64,000 nucleotides of DNA from Volvox africanus (GCA_030268105.1 BSDZ01000014.1:635501-699500), one strand, 5' to 3'; counted from the stretch's first letter, positions 20,611 to 32,882 are shown. Made by a program: numbers and translations. Notes: generated from the sequence alone by a model not told the origin.

Positions 20611-22067
20611 CAGGGTTATTCCTCCCTTGTGGGCCCCCTCACAACCCTTACCAGTGAGAAAGTGCCCTTCCACTGGACTGAAGCCTGCGAGGCAGCCTTC
20701 CAGGGTGTGAAGCATGCCTTGACAAATGCACCAGTACTTAAACTCCCCGAGCTTGATAAACCTTTCACAGTTTGGTCTGATGCCTCAATACATGGCACAG
20801 GAGCCGTCCTCTTGCAGGATGACCACCCTGTCGCCTATACCAGTTCTAAATTCAATAAGGCAGAGTACAACTACTCAACAACAGACCAAGAGTGCCTCGG
20901 CACTGTCTTAGCCCTGGAAGAGTGGCGTTGTTACCTTGAAGGCGCCAGTGATGTAACGTTGATCATGGATCACCAACCACTGGTATACCTCCAAGAACAG
21001 AAAAGCGCGGATAAGCTATCCCGCCGCCAAGCTCGTTGGATGGAGCGATTATCACGTTTCACATTTAAATGGGAGTATCGCCCTGGTCGGGTGAACGTAG
21101 CATACCCTATCAGTCGGGTCCACGACGTGGTGCTCAACTTGCTTTCTGCCGTGCTGATTGACAGTGACTTAGGACACCGAATCATCCGCGGGTATGACGG
21201 TGATCCCAATCTCACGAAAACTAAGGTAGCAAAGCTGCGGCTCAAAAAGAAGGGTAACTTCTGGTACAATGGGTCCCAGATTTACATCCCTAATCAAGCT
21301 GACTTACGACGGGTCATCATGAAAGAGTATCATGATACCCCATGCGCTGGCCACCGCGGCATTGACCGCACCAAACAAGCGATCGCACAAACCTACTGGT
21401 GGCCTGGACTAGATACTGACGTGAAGGCCTACGTCAAGTCTTGTCCTCAATGTCAGCATAACAAACCAACCAACACTAAGCCGGGTGGTTTGCTGCAGCC
21501 GCTCCCCATACCTTCTTCCGTGTGGGAGAGCATATCAATGGATTTGATAACCCAGCTACCAACAACTCGCAATGGGCATGATGCGATCGTCGTGTTTGTG
21601 GACCGGCTGAGCAAAATGACGCACTTTGCTCCCACACACACGACCGCAGGAGCGGAAGAGTTGGCTCGCCTTTTTGTAGCCACTGTATTCCGGCAGCATG
21701 GCCTTCCAAAGAACATTATCCCTGACCGGGACCCACGTTTTACAAGCAATTTCTGGAAGGAAATATTTCGCCTGTTGGGCACCCACCTCCATATGAGCAC
21801 AGCCTTCCATCCACAAACAGATGGACAAACAGAGCGAATGAACCGCTTACTGGAAGAGACATTACGGCACTATATCTTCCCTAATCAGGATGATTGGGAT
21901 GATCACTTACCGTTGATTGAGTTTGCTATCAATAACTCCAAACAACGTTCGACGGGTATGACACCATTTTTGCTTAATGGTGTCCAGCAACCGCGTGTGC
22001 CGGTTGACCTGCATATACCCTCGAAAGTGCCGGCTGCTGATGAGTACTCCACCATCATGCGCAAGCG
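20611..22067 (+). pseudogene. Element C RNase H and integrase, resumed part
   Basis: After the duplicated CAGGG the polyprotein of C continues: YSSLVGPLTTLTS, the RNase H (WSDASIHGTGAVLLQ, MDHQPLVYL, RRQARWMERLS), the integrase zinc finger (HDTPCAGHRGIDRTK, CPQCQHNK) and the DDE core (SMDLITQLP, PDRDPRFTSNFW, HPQTDGQTERMN). It keeps the 13 nt that B has lost. The frame runs into minisatellite after the MRKR block, giving an artificial TDGR-rich end. The integrase tail and chromodomain are gone. Confidence 0.93.
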
Positions 22068-22200
22068 AGGGAGTGAATGCAGGACAGACGGAAGACGGGA
22101 GCTATGGAGGGATGGAAGGAAGGAGGGATGGACGGACGGACGGACAGATGGACGAATGGGGAGGGATGAAGGGATGGACGGAGGCAGGTTCTGATGGACG
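22068..22200 (+). repeat. Purine-rich GGAC/GGAT minisatellite
   Basis: Irregular tandem copies of GGAC, GGAT and GGAAGGAGGGAT words fill this stretch. It marks the break point of element C. A much longer array of the same type lies at 59190-59710 beside the KDZ transposase gene. Confidence 0.85.
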
Positions 22201-22330
22201 GAGGAGTTTTCTTGGGCCCCGGACCAGTTTGCTGTGATCTTTTGCAAAGCATCCTTGTCATGGTTTGACCGTCCGGGGATGAGGTGTATAGTCTCCCCCT
22301 TAGGCTTGCCTGTTCGTCGATTCGCCATGG
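22200..22330 (-). pseudogene. Short N-terminal coding remnant, possibly KDZ-related
   Basis: On the minus strand an open frame starts with ATG at 22328 (MANRRTGKPKGETIHL) and runs about 40 residues before it enters the minisatellite. The start lies a few hundred bases from repeat R1, as does the KDZ transposase start at 62572 near the second R1 copy. This arrangement suggests a remnant of a related transposon, but the protein itself is too short to assign. Confidence 0.3.
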
Positions 22331-22649
22331 GTACTGAGTGTCCTCGCTTAGTTGTATTTTCGGGGAGTTAATTTTCCTGTCCTGGCTGCGGCAAGTTATT
22401 TACGTGATACAAAGGTTACCGCTCAGGCTCTGATTACTTGCTGCGATCGCGTTTTTCCGTTTCCCACGCTTTTATGAGCTGAAATGGCGCGTGCAATGTC
22501 CTACGGCTAGTTTGATCAATAGAAGGTCGCAAACACTGTGGAATGCTACGCCAGGACGTTCATACCGTTACATCTTAATATGCACTATGAAATACTTACA
22601 TTCATTATCCGTATAGCAGAGCATAAGCCAGAATGCTGCGCAATGGATC

Positions 22650-22871
22650 AAGCGTGGAATGACGCAATATGCCTCACAGTAATTTTGGTGGCTTTGCGTC
22701 AACGTCACTCTACGTAGTGTCCAACATATAATGGTATCCTATGTATAATGGCATACCGAAGATTATGTGAGTAGGTTTGTGCCTTCCGGTAGGATCAGCT
22801 TAGTTGTGACGTCCTCGTAGAGACGTAGAGATGTATCGTATAGTCCCACGTAGAGCCCGACACTTGACCGG
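22650..22871 (+). repeat. Dispersed repeat R1, copy 1
   Basis: It matches 62752-62977 in direct orientation: both have GACGCAAT, GGCTTTGCGTC, three degenerate 15-17 bp units around ACATATA(A/G)TGG, and end with the shared block TAGAGCCCGACACTTGACCGG. Similarity stops immediately after that block in both copies, which looks like an element terminus. Confidence 0.75.
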
Positions 22872-23544
22872 CAGAGGGTCTCCTCGGATCCTATTTCAAA
22901 ATATTTGAAATGATATAACGAAATCATGTTTCGTGATGTTACTTCCACTGTATAATGTTCCATCTGTAAATTAGTTGATTTAATTTGTACCTATCCCCAA
23001 TTGTTAGGTTGCCGAGACCTAGCTGCACGCGTTGCCGCAATCATGTCGCAATCGGCAATTCCTTATAAAAATTCAATATATTAACCGATATTATTCAGAT
23101 TGCGTAAAATTGGCACTGCTGAGCAGAAGTTTGCTGTGTCGATGTCTTTCGGCTTGTCCCAGGACTGATGGCAAGATTGAATTGCTGTGTACGGAGTACG
23201 GCAGCGGCACGACAGGTCGCAAAGTCTGCCGCAGTGTCATGACAAATGCTCTCCCTTGCCGTATGGTGTACCGTAACACGCCATGGTACAGCTTTCTGGG
23301 AAGGCCCCAGAAGCATGCAGCTTTCTGACCTGCTGCTGCATGTATATTTTGGGCATAAATACTACACCAAGGTGACATGTAACACACAGCCACTCCACGC
23401 AATCAGTCCGTCCATGGGAAATGTAACGTAGCTGAATACGAATATGTCGTTCAATTCCAAATCTTAACCAAATCGAGCTAGGAAAAAGGCAGAAGGCTCT
23501 GTATGGCATCGTATGTTTGCTTAATACACTGACAAATAGCACAC
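22872..23544. other. No gene recognised
   Basis: Short overlapping frames exist on both strands but none has recognisable domains. Confidence 0.4.
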
Positions 23545-23945
23545 ATGAAACCCAGGACAAGTCCCGCCACCCCATTGCCCCGTGCGTCTATGCCGCCATA
23601 TCCCCCTCCCACTACCCCGGCTAATAGCATCCCCGCCTCCACCACTGCCAGCTATTGCCACCTTCACCATCCACCACTACTGCGACTGCCACCTCCAACA
23701 CCACCCTTAAACTTCCCCACTGCCTCCGGCTCCATTACCCCGGCCACCACCCTCCCTGCGTCTGCCATCATCTCTATCCTCTCCCTCCTCTTCCCGAGCC
23801 AACAACCTCACCACCCCTACCACCCTTGCTGCCACCTGCACCACTCCAGCTGCCTCCGCCCTCCACCACCCTGCTCCCCCTCCTCCATGGACCTCATCAC
23901 TGCCACAGCCGCTGCCCTCCCCATTGCAACCCTCACTTTCGCACC
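23545..23945. repeat. CCA/CCT-rich low-complexity tract
   Basis: The plus strand is strongly biased to C with irregular CCACC, CTCCC and CTGCC words. The translated Pro/Thr/Ser/His-rich frame (23545-24099) is a by-product of the composition and shows no domain, so no gene is called. Confidence 0.6.
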
Positions 23946-26063
23946 CTCAGCCAGCAAGTTTAGCACACAAGTTTATGTCAGTCCGGCTCTGGGCTACAGC
24001 TTGCGTTCCTCGCCTCAGTTGAATACACGTTCATTGAGCACCCTGGCCTTGCTGCTTAGCAAAGAAATTACGCACATTGGCGCTGTCCAGCTTGGGTAAC
24101 CACTTTTGTCTGTTGTATTCAACTTTGTTCTAGTGCTCGTCCATTTTTGTAGCGTAAGAGCACTAGCTCTGGGCGGCACAGCCGCAGCCCGTTCGACATT
24201 GGGCTGCTTGGCTTGTTTTTATTGGATTACCAGGTGCACTGTAATGTTACCTTCCATTGTTCCGACATTATTTGCAAGTTTGAGTTTCATGCGCGCTAGT
24301 CTTCGTCTGCGCTCATACGTACTTTTACCCTGGGCCAAAATAAACATTTCTATCCCATCGTAAAGAGTTACATTTATACAAAGTCGGGATATGTTCATTC
24401 CTCGCAATTTCTCCTCCACCCCGGAAAAGTTCAAGTGTTGACGTAGGTTCAGTGACGTAAGTCAGCACCCTACTGTCCAGGTGTGAGAGCTGAAGCTATG
24501 GCAAGAACACCTTACTACATGTAGATTACATGTGAGTTCGCATCATTTTACTTCGGTCTTTTCCACCCCACGCAGAGTCCACAAGGAACATTACCAACTT
24601 TCTTATACTTCCTATATCTTTTTGATTGAGTTTCTTGAGACCTGAGCCCTATATGACCATTAGGGCTACTTTAACAGTTAGCTTTTGCTTAAGCTACCCT
24701 GTTCCCACTGCAAGGGCTTTCTGACATTTTTACCTGAAAGCATTGTACAACGGAGCCATCTTCCAAACAGGAGCGACAACTCAACTCAAAATACCGCAAT
24801 ATACCATAGGGGCAACATGCCATGGCAAATTTTCATTTTCGTAAATCCAGACAAGGAACATAGGGATTCCACCCCATCAACTTTCATTCATGTATACAAA
24901 GCGAACAATTAACAGCCATGTTTAATCCTGGGAATCAGATTGCTCCAGCCGTGCGCACAGTCGCATGGGTCAATTATGTAAGAGCAAAGCCACAGCAGCA
25001 ATACCAAGCGCCCGAACATGTAAATCTTACAGTTGCCCATTTGAGAATATCCACATACTACACCAAACATCTTCATCACACTTGTCGCTGACCGGCTGCT
25101 TCTCACACTGCGGTATTCTATAAACTCCACTTGAGGGATGTCAAGGAAAAAGGAGATAAGGACTTGGCTTTTGCATACAATGGGCGAACCAGCTGTGTGG
25201 ACCGCCCAGTACATGTCGAACCGTTTCAGGCTATTCAGCATGTGGTTCACACTGCTGGCGTTCATGCACCTTGCTGGGAACAAGTGAACCAATAGCTAAA
25301 CTGCGTAACATCCACATCCATGCGGTGATTCATGACACAACCATGCTAACAAACAATACATGACCTACCGATTCACCTAGCTGCCAGATGCCACAGTACC
25401 ATAAAGTCAGGGCTAAATTCATAATTGTGAACGTACCTGGCGTTCGCCCAGGAATATAAGGCTCGTGCTCCATGCCCGGGAAGCAGCCTGGCATCTGCTC
25501 ACTTACGCAGGGTACAGACATGGCCCTGTCACTATACTGAGGACTAGAAAAAGGAGTTAAGGGCTTAACTAAACAATGATGTTTATCATACTGGTCGTTC
25601 AGAGTCGTTATAGGCAAGTGTATGGCTGCGGATAGCAGCTGTGGCTTTCAGGTTACAACAGGATTTCACAGAATTCATTAGGCGGAGGCACAAGCCCAAA
25701 TACTTCTGATGATCAATTTCGATATCTGATGCTGAATTCACTTTCAAAACTGATCAATCAACACATAATATGCGAGCGACCCTCTTGCTCACCATCACGG
25801 AACATGCTGCCGCTTTGGGGCGGCGACAAACCACACTTGCCACAAAGGACACCCTGATGCACTACAAATAGGGATATGGTACAGACCAAGAATGCAGCCA
25901 GGTACCAATCCAAAGGGTGTGGTCAGGCAGGCATGCTAAACATAACCCAACGGTGCATCCAGAGGGAAGCTTGGCAGTCCATCAGGCAATGTGAATTACG
26001 AACCCAAAGGAATGCACCATGCAAGGGCATCATATACGCGACGCAAAGGATGGATGTGGGAAG
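23946..26063. other. No gene recognised between low-complexity tract and KH/WW gene
   Basis: Several short open frames occur (for example 24909-25292 minus) but no known domain or convincing splice chain was seen. The right part probably holds the 3' untranslated region of the KH/WW gene. Confidence 0.35.
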
Positions 26064-27824
26064 TCAAGGCATGTCGGCAGGTTTTTCCCATTGGCTCGCT
26101 CCGGTCTGAGAATTATAGTAATAGCTCCGTCCCTGGTCATCCTGCAGAACCTGCCATAAGCTGCCCACTGCACCTGATTGCTGTGCCGGTGTGACTGTAG
26201 TCTGCTGTGAAGCTCCAGCAGTATAATGGTGATGGCCGTAGCCTCCGCCTGGCCCATAAGGATCAGAAGAGGCTCCAGCAAATCCACTGAAGCCACCATA
26301 CGAAGGAACAGCACTTGAGTAGGGCGAGTACCCATAGGGTGCATATCCACTCGGGGTAGGGTACGACGCAGCATGTGACACACCGAAGCCGGCATATGGG
26401 CCATATGGAGCTGATGCCACACTACCACCGTAAGGTGGATGGGTGTACGGCGGATTAAAAGATGGATTAGGCCGGGGCCCTGCAGAGGAACAAACAAATC
26501 ATTACACATAATATGGCCTTTCATGGCCATATATAAATGACACGTGAAGGGTGCACCAGAGGGGCACACCGCAACCGTAATAAAATCCCCACCTCCAGGC
26601 TGTGGTGCAGTAGTCCGAATCAAGTCTTCAATCGCCCGCCTTGCTGAAGCTATAACCTGGCTCGGACCGGTAATAGTAATCTTGCATGGCGTCGAACCTT
26701 GGTCTATCTGGATGCTGGCATTAAAGCGCTTTTGAAGATCTTTGATAGTCTCGCCACCTTTGCCAATAATGCGGCCCACCATTAATTTGGGACACTCCAC
26801 CACCTCGGTTGAACCCATGCCGAACTGTAGGAAACGGCACGTGAATGTCAACCAACGTGTGTCACTTTGCTGACGGTAACAGTCCTTGACACCGACCGAC
26901 TCACCCGCTGAATAACGGCTTGGGTATTCGCATGGTCTCCATGAATCAGCTCGGTAACCATGCTCGTTGCGCGTTGAACTGCATCTTGGACGCCCGTGAT
27001 AACGATATGGCGTGGAAGCCCTTCGGGAAAGTCCTGGTTGACCAAAATATGGGCACCACTCGCCTGCTGCAAAGTGCGGATGGTTTCCCCACCACGTCCA
27101 ATGACGCGGCCAACAATCCCCTGGGGACATTCCACAGTCTCCTGCACCTCGCCAGAGCCTGGCGGCGTAGACTCAGCGGCTCCAGAAATTAAGTCAAGCA
27201 CAGCACGCTTAGCACGGACAACGTCATCGCGCCTTCCTGATATGACCACGGGCTTATCGCCTATCGCCTTATGGTCCACCTGGATGCGTGTGCTAGTGCT
27301 AGCTTCAAGGTCACGGATAGTTGCCCCAGCACGTCCAATTATTCGTCCAACTTTATCAGGTGGACACAATAAAGTTTCTGAGGCGCTTCCGTCCACGCCA
27401 AGCAGCGCTGTCGAAATCGGAGTGAAGGTCATTTCGTCCGCCAGCTTCTGTTGATAGTCCACGGGTTAGCCCGATTTATCATTCAAGAATTAAACAGTAT
27501 CACATTTCAACCTACCAAGACAGTAAAATCTCCCGCGGGACGCTTAAGATCAGGCGCTTCGGGCGCCGCAGCATCGTCACGCTTCCTTTTAGTGCCATCC
27601 GCTGGCATAATACCAGCTTGACCAGCTTGGGCTGCAAACAAATTTGCAAGCTCCAATGCCCGGTTCCTACCGGCATCAATAATAGCCTCGGCAACCAAAG
27701 TTTCTGTAACTGCGTGCGTTTCATTTTCCGTCGAATGTTCCAATTTTCCAGGAAGAAAAAGCTCTTCTCGAGACATATCTTCGGGCACAGAGCCGTGTCC
27801 AGGCGTCTTGAGTTCGTCCGCCAT
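26064..27824 (-). CDS. KH-domain RNA-binding protein with C-terminal WW domain, four exons
   Basis: The proposed exons on the minus strand are 27824-27516, 27447-26905, 26824-26593 and 26479-26064, giving 499 residues. Introns are 68, 80 and 113 bp with GTAGGT, GTGAGT and GTGGGG donors and CAG acceptors, and phases fit throughout. The product has three KH domains with GxxG loops GRAG, GRGG and GKGG, then a Gly/Tyr/Pro-rich low-complexity region, then a WW-type segment (LWQVLQDDQGRSYYYNSQTG ending QWEKP). The order resembles FUBP/KSRP-like and plant KH proteins, which bind single-stranded RNA or DNA and act in splicing, mRNA stability or transcription. The start is the Met of MADELK, as the upstream Met gives an unlikely extension. 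It is the only clearly intact host gene in the window. The exact cellular role is inferred from the family. Confidence 0.88.
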
Positions 27825-28781
27825 CTGTGCAAATACAGAGCAACCTTCTACTTCTGCGAAGGATTGACACAGAGAATAACTAAAGTAACGCAAACAAAAG
27901 GTTATAGGCATTTAATAAAATATAACAACAGAAGTTTCAATCAATTTAATGATAGTCATAAGGCCCGAATAGGACCCGCTCCGGTTTGCGTCGCCATATG
28001 GAACAATTTATGTTGAGAACCAAAAACAAATTTTTTTATTTAGAATGCTTAGGAAGAAGGTAGGAATGAGTGGCATCAGTTGTGGGGCCCTATTATGTGC
28101 TAGTGGAAGACCTGATGTTGCCATGTTGCAAGGGATCAGAGAGGTGATGTAGGGATGATGTGTATCACGAAGGAAAGTATTTGCTGTCCTTTGATTATCA
28201 AATTGTAAAGAGGAGGACAAAAAGCGCAGCACTTTAATGTGTTATTGCAGCTGTAGGTAGACCTCACTCATACGTGCCCTAGTTCATGCATTCTCTGGGA
28301 CCACGCATTCGCAAAATAGTACAGACGAGCATAGCAAGGTTTGGACACAGCATGTTCAAGTGCTGACAACGGTAGAATGACAGAGGTTACATGTCAGTAA
28401 ATTGTGTGTAGCTCAATGATCAATGTGTCGCATCCAGAGAAAAGGTACATCCATTCAGCGATATCATCACGGAAGTATGGCAGTATTTCTCTGAAGAGGT
28501 CGAGTCTCGATTCCGACATAGTTTATGAGTATGGAGTTATCTTTTAAGTAATGTTTGCTGTGGAGCAGCGGGAGGAGCCGCGGTACATGTTGTAATCACA
28601 GCTCTTGGCAACACAAAAGGAAAAGGTCCAAAACGAAATTGTGTGTTTTTCCAAACATGCACTTAGGGTTGTAAAAGGGCCTCTTATCAGAGGGATTCGC
28701 CTTGGTGGCCTCTTGTCAGGAGTCAACTGGTGGAGTCCCAGCATCTGGCAATGACAAATTTCCTTGCTAATTGTGGGAAAG
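27825..28781. other. Upstream region of the KH/WW gene, no gene recognised
   Basis: This stretch lies 5' of the KH/WW gene and should hold its promoter and 5' untranslated region. No TATA box placement or other motif can be defended. Confidence 0.35.
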
Positions 28782-29115
28782 TTTCTTGGCTGAGGTTCTA
28801 TAGGACGGCCATCTTGGCCCTGGATGGATTCTGGCTTTGCCCACCCTCCCTTTCAAAAATCTTTCCTTGGGGTGATGTCCCTGCATGCATGCAGATGTCG
28901 GGATGTGGCCATGCAGACACTTGCAGTCTAAGCGGGTGAGGTTCGACCCCAGGGGGTTCTGGGGGTAAAAGCCTCAAGCATGCAAACGAAGCGGCGGCCA
29001 ATATCTAAACTATACTAATCTCTAGGTCCAACTGTGGGGACCCTGTGGACAGAAGCACAGGACAAGGCAGGCAATTGGCAGCACCATCTTCAAGTTGCAG
29101 TAGAGTGAATGTTGG
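28782..29115 (+). repeat. Dispersed repeat R2, copy 1
   Basis: It matches 39950-40158: TTTCTTGGCT, the block ACGGCCAT(C/T)TTGG(C/T)CCTG, GGGGGT(C/A)AAAGCC, and CAATTGGCAGCACCA followed by AAGTTGCA near the end. This copy carries about 100 bp more in the middle. Its nature is unknown; no coding sequence is seen. Confidence 0.7.
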
Positions 29116-30339
29116 TATAGGTCCTACACTCATTTCATCAGCGGGTTGTTCTTATGATGACGCATGACAGTCCTTCTGCTATGACAGGTCTGAAAAATGT
29201 CCGACTACCTTTATGTAAATTTTTTGGTTTTTAAATACAGGAAATGTAACATTATCCAGCAATGCTACGATGGCCTCCGTGCGGCAGAGTGCTTCGGAGC
29301 TAATTAAGCTAAAACCCACGTTGGATTTCCATTTTGATTTAAGACAGTGCGGCAATAACATAATCCAGTATAAACAGCATACATTACTGGGATTTAGGGG
29401 TTTGAGTTTTGAGAACCCTGCAACTACTTCGCTTAATGGTGACAATTTATGCTGACGTTTTGCTGGTGGCTCCTTGACAATCGCCTCCATTGTCAACAAT
29501 ACTGGATTGGCCAGGTTCACATCATTACTGCCACCTGCCTGCTCCGGAGGGGACGAGGGGACTGACAAGGTGACCGAAGGGGACAGAAAAGGGGAAATGG
29601 GGGAAGGGGACCGCAGCCAGCAGGGGGACAAAGGGACCGAAGGGACAAGGGAGTAAGCAGTGGGATAAGGAGACCGGAGCCAGCACCGCGACAAGGGAAC
29701 AAGGGAAGCGAGACAAGGGGAGCAGCTCAGAGTTGGCAGTCAATAAGTCAAGGAGACCTGGGAGGTGTCCTATGGGGGAAATGGAAATGATTCAGGAACA
29801 GGCTTTTAGATACTCATGGGGCTACATCTGAAAATTATTGAAAACGATTAAGGTTAAAAATTTGATTGAAAGCAGAAGATCGCGAGCAAGCGCAGTGAGC
29901 GCATTCTGCCGGCGAGAATTTCCGAGGGCCTTCTACTAGGACTCGTTGCTACCGCTGATATTTCCTGGTTCAGTGATCTTTGATCTTTTAATTGTTTATA
30001 TTTTATTTTTATTGTAGTAATAGTTTATTTAGCAATATCTGTGTAATATTTTCACCTGCAGTGTAACGAGTCCCTAACGAAACCCTAAGGACACACAGAA
30101 ATGCTAAACTATTACTGTAATTGGTATAAACAAATGACTAAGAAGTATTAAAGATATTTGCTATCGCTATACTTAGCTAACATAGTAATTGCAATGGTTT
30201 AAAATCAAATTATTTTGGTATTCGCCGTACATTGTTATATCTTTCAGCGGTACATTTTCCCTACTTTTAGGAGAACTAGCCATGTAGGGCTTGGCCATGC
30301 TTTTCATCATGCTTTACTTAGGATTTACCGTGCTTACTG
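29116..30339. other. No gene recognised; purine-rich tract inside
   Basis: Between about 29545 and 29725 the plus strand is nearly all purine with GGGGAC, GGGACAAGGG and GGGGAAATGGGG words, a minisatellite-like tract. The remainder is AT-rich and shows no coding signal. Confidence 0.5.
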
Positions 30340-30475
30340 AGCAATACCGCTAACCGCGCGGTCCCGCTCACCGCGCGGCACCGCTAGAACGCGGTATACC
30401 TAACATACGGTACCGCTAACCTAGTAGTTGGCTAGTACCGCTGACCAAGTAGTTGGCTAATACAATTATGATTCT
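30340..30475. repeat. Small tandem repeats with CCGCGCGG palindromes
   Basis: Two units of about 18 bp carry ACCGCGCGG (palindrome ACCGCGCGGT at 30353-30362, second CCGCGCGG at 30371-30378), each followed by a CCGCT block. To the right two 24-bp units share AGTAGTTGGCTA with TACCGCT between. The whole block repeats the word TACCGCT. No function is assigned. Confidence 0.65.
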
Positions 30476-32158
30476 CGGTCAGACTTCCTCAATCTAATTC
30501 TGTGTTCGTTAGTTTCTGCTCGTTGGACGCTTTATCAGGACCGAACTGCGTCTGGGCCGCAAATGCGAAGGGTCTTATGTACGAACTTATCGCCAAGTCG
30601 CTATATGTTTCCCGAAGCTGATATACTTAGCTGATTGTAACATTTATTGCTCGCCCCGACTTTGGTATGTCCCTGTGGCTCGAGGCATAGTGGCAGCTCG
30701 CTTGTCCAGTATTGTGCTGAACTGGACCTCTTCTCAGCTATTGCGACGGGAGTTTCACAACAAAAACTGCCAACCTTGTAGCTGGCTATTGTTACAAATG
30801 CATTCAAAATCTTTAAGCTGCACTCAGTATTAATAAGTATCTTATCCTTTTTTATTTCTGCATTATAATATTGCATGCATGGCTGAGATTTAAACATGTG
30901 CATAGTAATATTAATTCACCTATCTTCCGAATCTATCATTTGCATATCGTTGAAGACAAGATGCCAAAATCGAAAGCGGAGGCCATCACACTTATTGCCA
31001 ACACTATAACACAGATCAGCACTGCTTCGGTCTACTTAAAGATTACGTAAGAAGCTTAATCCTAGTATCAATGCAGTAGACCTCAACCCCATGACTAGGC
31101 ATCAAGCTGCGATTATGATAGAAAGCTACTTAAATAATAAACACAGGAGTGGGGCTTCCTCCAAAAAGGAAAGCCCTTCCCAAGCAAGGAATGGGCCGGG
31201 CCATGATGGAGATGGGGATTGGGGAACTCAGGGAACATCAGCACCAAACATTAAGGGGGTGGCACATATGGAGGAGATGCCGGTAGCTGAAGTTATGATC
31301 AAAACAATTAGAACACGTCGTTCAGGTGGTGTCCATTGCCTTAGTATGTTTGTATATGTTTACCACAGCGAAGGTAGTTAGATGGCACAGGTATAACTAA
31401 CCTTTTGTCATTTAACTTCATCTCTTTGCAGAAGTTGAATGGTATGTGATGGCTGGCAACCTCACAGCACCAATCACTTTTTACCGTGGTAACTTCTTCT
31501 TATTTTCTTTTTCAAGCTGAAGCAGTAGCAGCAATGGCATCTACCGTGGCATCATGAACTATTGCACCCTCTGTTACCATGGGGCTGGATGCCAGAACTA
31601 TGACGCCATCCTAATATCCAAAGGTAAACTAAGAGGTTGGCTAAGGACTTGAAAGGGTCTTGATGAAGCTTGAGCTGTCTTCAGTGTACTGTCCATCCGT
31701 AGTGGCTCCTGCTGGCGATGGCTCGGTATCGGGACCTTAGCGCTGCTATGGGTTCGACGGAATAGCTTGGAAAGTCCTCATGCATTACAATGAATGTAAT
31801 ATGGTGATCGTTACGCGCAAGAGGTACTATACGCCTCTAGAGCCAAGTGACAAAGGAAACTTGCCTCATCATCGCCAAAATATCTCTTCGCGTCTAGTGC
31901 CGTAAAATCCACCATTGGGCGGCAAACGCCATTAGGTTCAACTGACACAAACCAATTGATACCTAACATAAGCATAACAGAAATGCTGAAGCTGTAGAGA
32001 CTATGGGTATGATTAAAATGTTACCAAGGATTGGGCAATATTTTTTGAGGCCGCTCGTGCCAAACAATATGTAGCTAGGTATAGAAACGGTTTAATCTCT
32101 AATTTTCCAGGTTTATTCGAAATATAATGACTATGGCTATTACCGGCACTGGTGCTTA
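30476..32158. other. No gene recognised
   Basis: AT-rich sequence with short open frames only. A small hairpin (GGGCTTCC with GGAAAGCCC) is seen near 31151-31175. Nothing else could be supported. Confidence 0.4.
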
Positions 32159-32784
32159 TGTTGTAGTAAAAAAAGGTGTGCAAGATATGACGACCGGGGG
32201 GTGATTGCCAGTTCTATCATAGTAGGTTAACCCTTAGCACCTTTTAATAACTCAATTGTTATGTGGAAATCTATTAGTAGTGCAATCAAATCTTATAAAA
32301 CAATTAATATCGTTTAATAACTATCAGGATGTTATACCCTTGATACCCAGATGGTGGTATCGAGAGATACAGATTGAGGCGTATGGTTAGAATAATTAGC
32401 AGCACTCCACTTGGGTCGTACATCAGAGGATTGGTATCCCAGTCGGACAGGGTGACGTACAATTCCATCCATAATCCTTGCATGGATTATCCTCAACCGA
32501 CGAAGCAATCATACCAGGAGCATAAGCCCCAGTCTTACACAAATAAGACCCCCGCCCATGTACAAAGATGGACTTCTGCTTATCACGCGGCGTTGACGCA
32601 TTAAGCCACGACCACCACGGTCTTAAGTCATAGCACAGACTTAATATTATATAGTAAAAACACATGTAAATACTATAGCAATATATTGCAAACTTGTTAG
32701 TAGAGTTGGAAGGTTGTAGGTCGTGATGCACAGGTCAACTTGCGACCTTGCGAGTTATGCATATTAGCAGACGGAAATACAACA
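32159..32784 (-). repeat. Probable 3' LTR of element E
   Basis: The right edge is firm: ACAACA at 32779-32784 followed by the family-A tract junction ATTATCCCCCCTCC. The left edge is placed at TGTTGTAG (32159) because it gives the inverted end pair, which is less certain. It has a hairpin ATAATCC/GGATTAT (32471-32490) roughly where the other LTRs carry the CCGAATA hairpin. The body is poorly similar to LTR1 and LTR2, so E is a distant subfamily. Confidence 0.6.
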
Positions 32785-32882
32785 ATTATCCCCCCTCCAG
32801 ATGCGTCCCCGATGTATCACCTTAGCAAAAGAAAAACAAGTCAACGACGTGCAGAGCCAGATTTGTCAGACTGAGCTCTCAG

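Larger units (their letters stand above)
3426..22067 (+). mobile_element. Gypsy element C, split by nested elements B and A, 3' end lost
   Basis: C reads 5' LTR, Gag, Dam-like domain, protease and RT up to 7450, then resumes at 20611 with RNase H and integrase. At 7450 the protein reads FIQG, and at 20616 it continues with YSS, exactly as in the unbroken minus-strand copy B. The two edges carry the same five bases, CAGGG (7446-7450 and 20611-20615), so B inserted here. C breaks off at about 22067, just after the MRKR block, where minisatellite sequence begins. The chromodomain and 3' LTR are missing. Confidence 0.95.

Noticed and set aside
22080..22194. C-terminal TDGR-rich tail of element C integrase
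   Set aside because: It is translated minisatellite after the break point at about 22067.
23545..24099. Proline-rich protein gene
   Set aside because: The frame follows from C-rich low-complexity DNA. A second frame in the same tract is equally open and Pro-rich.
30060..30100. Telomere-like CCCTAA word
   Set aside because: Only a single CCCTAAGG-type word is present, no tandem array.
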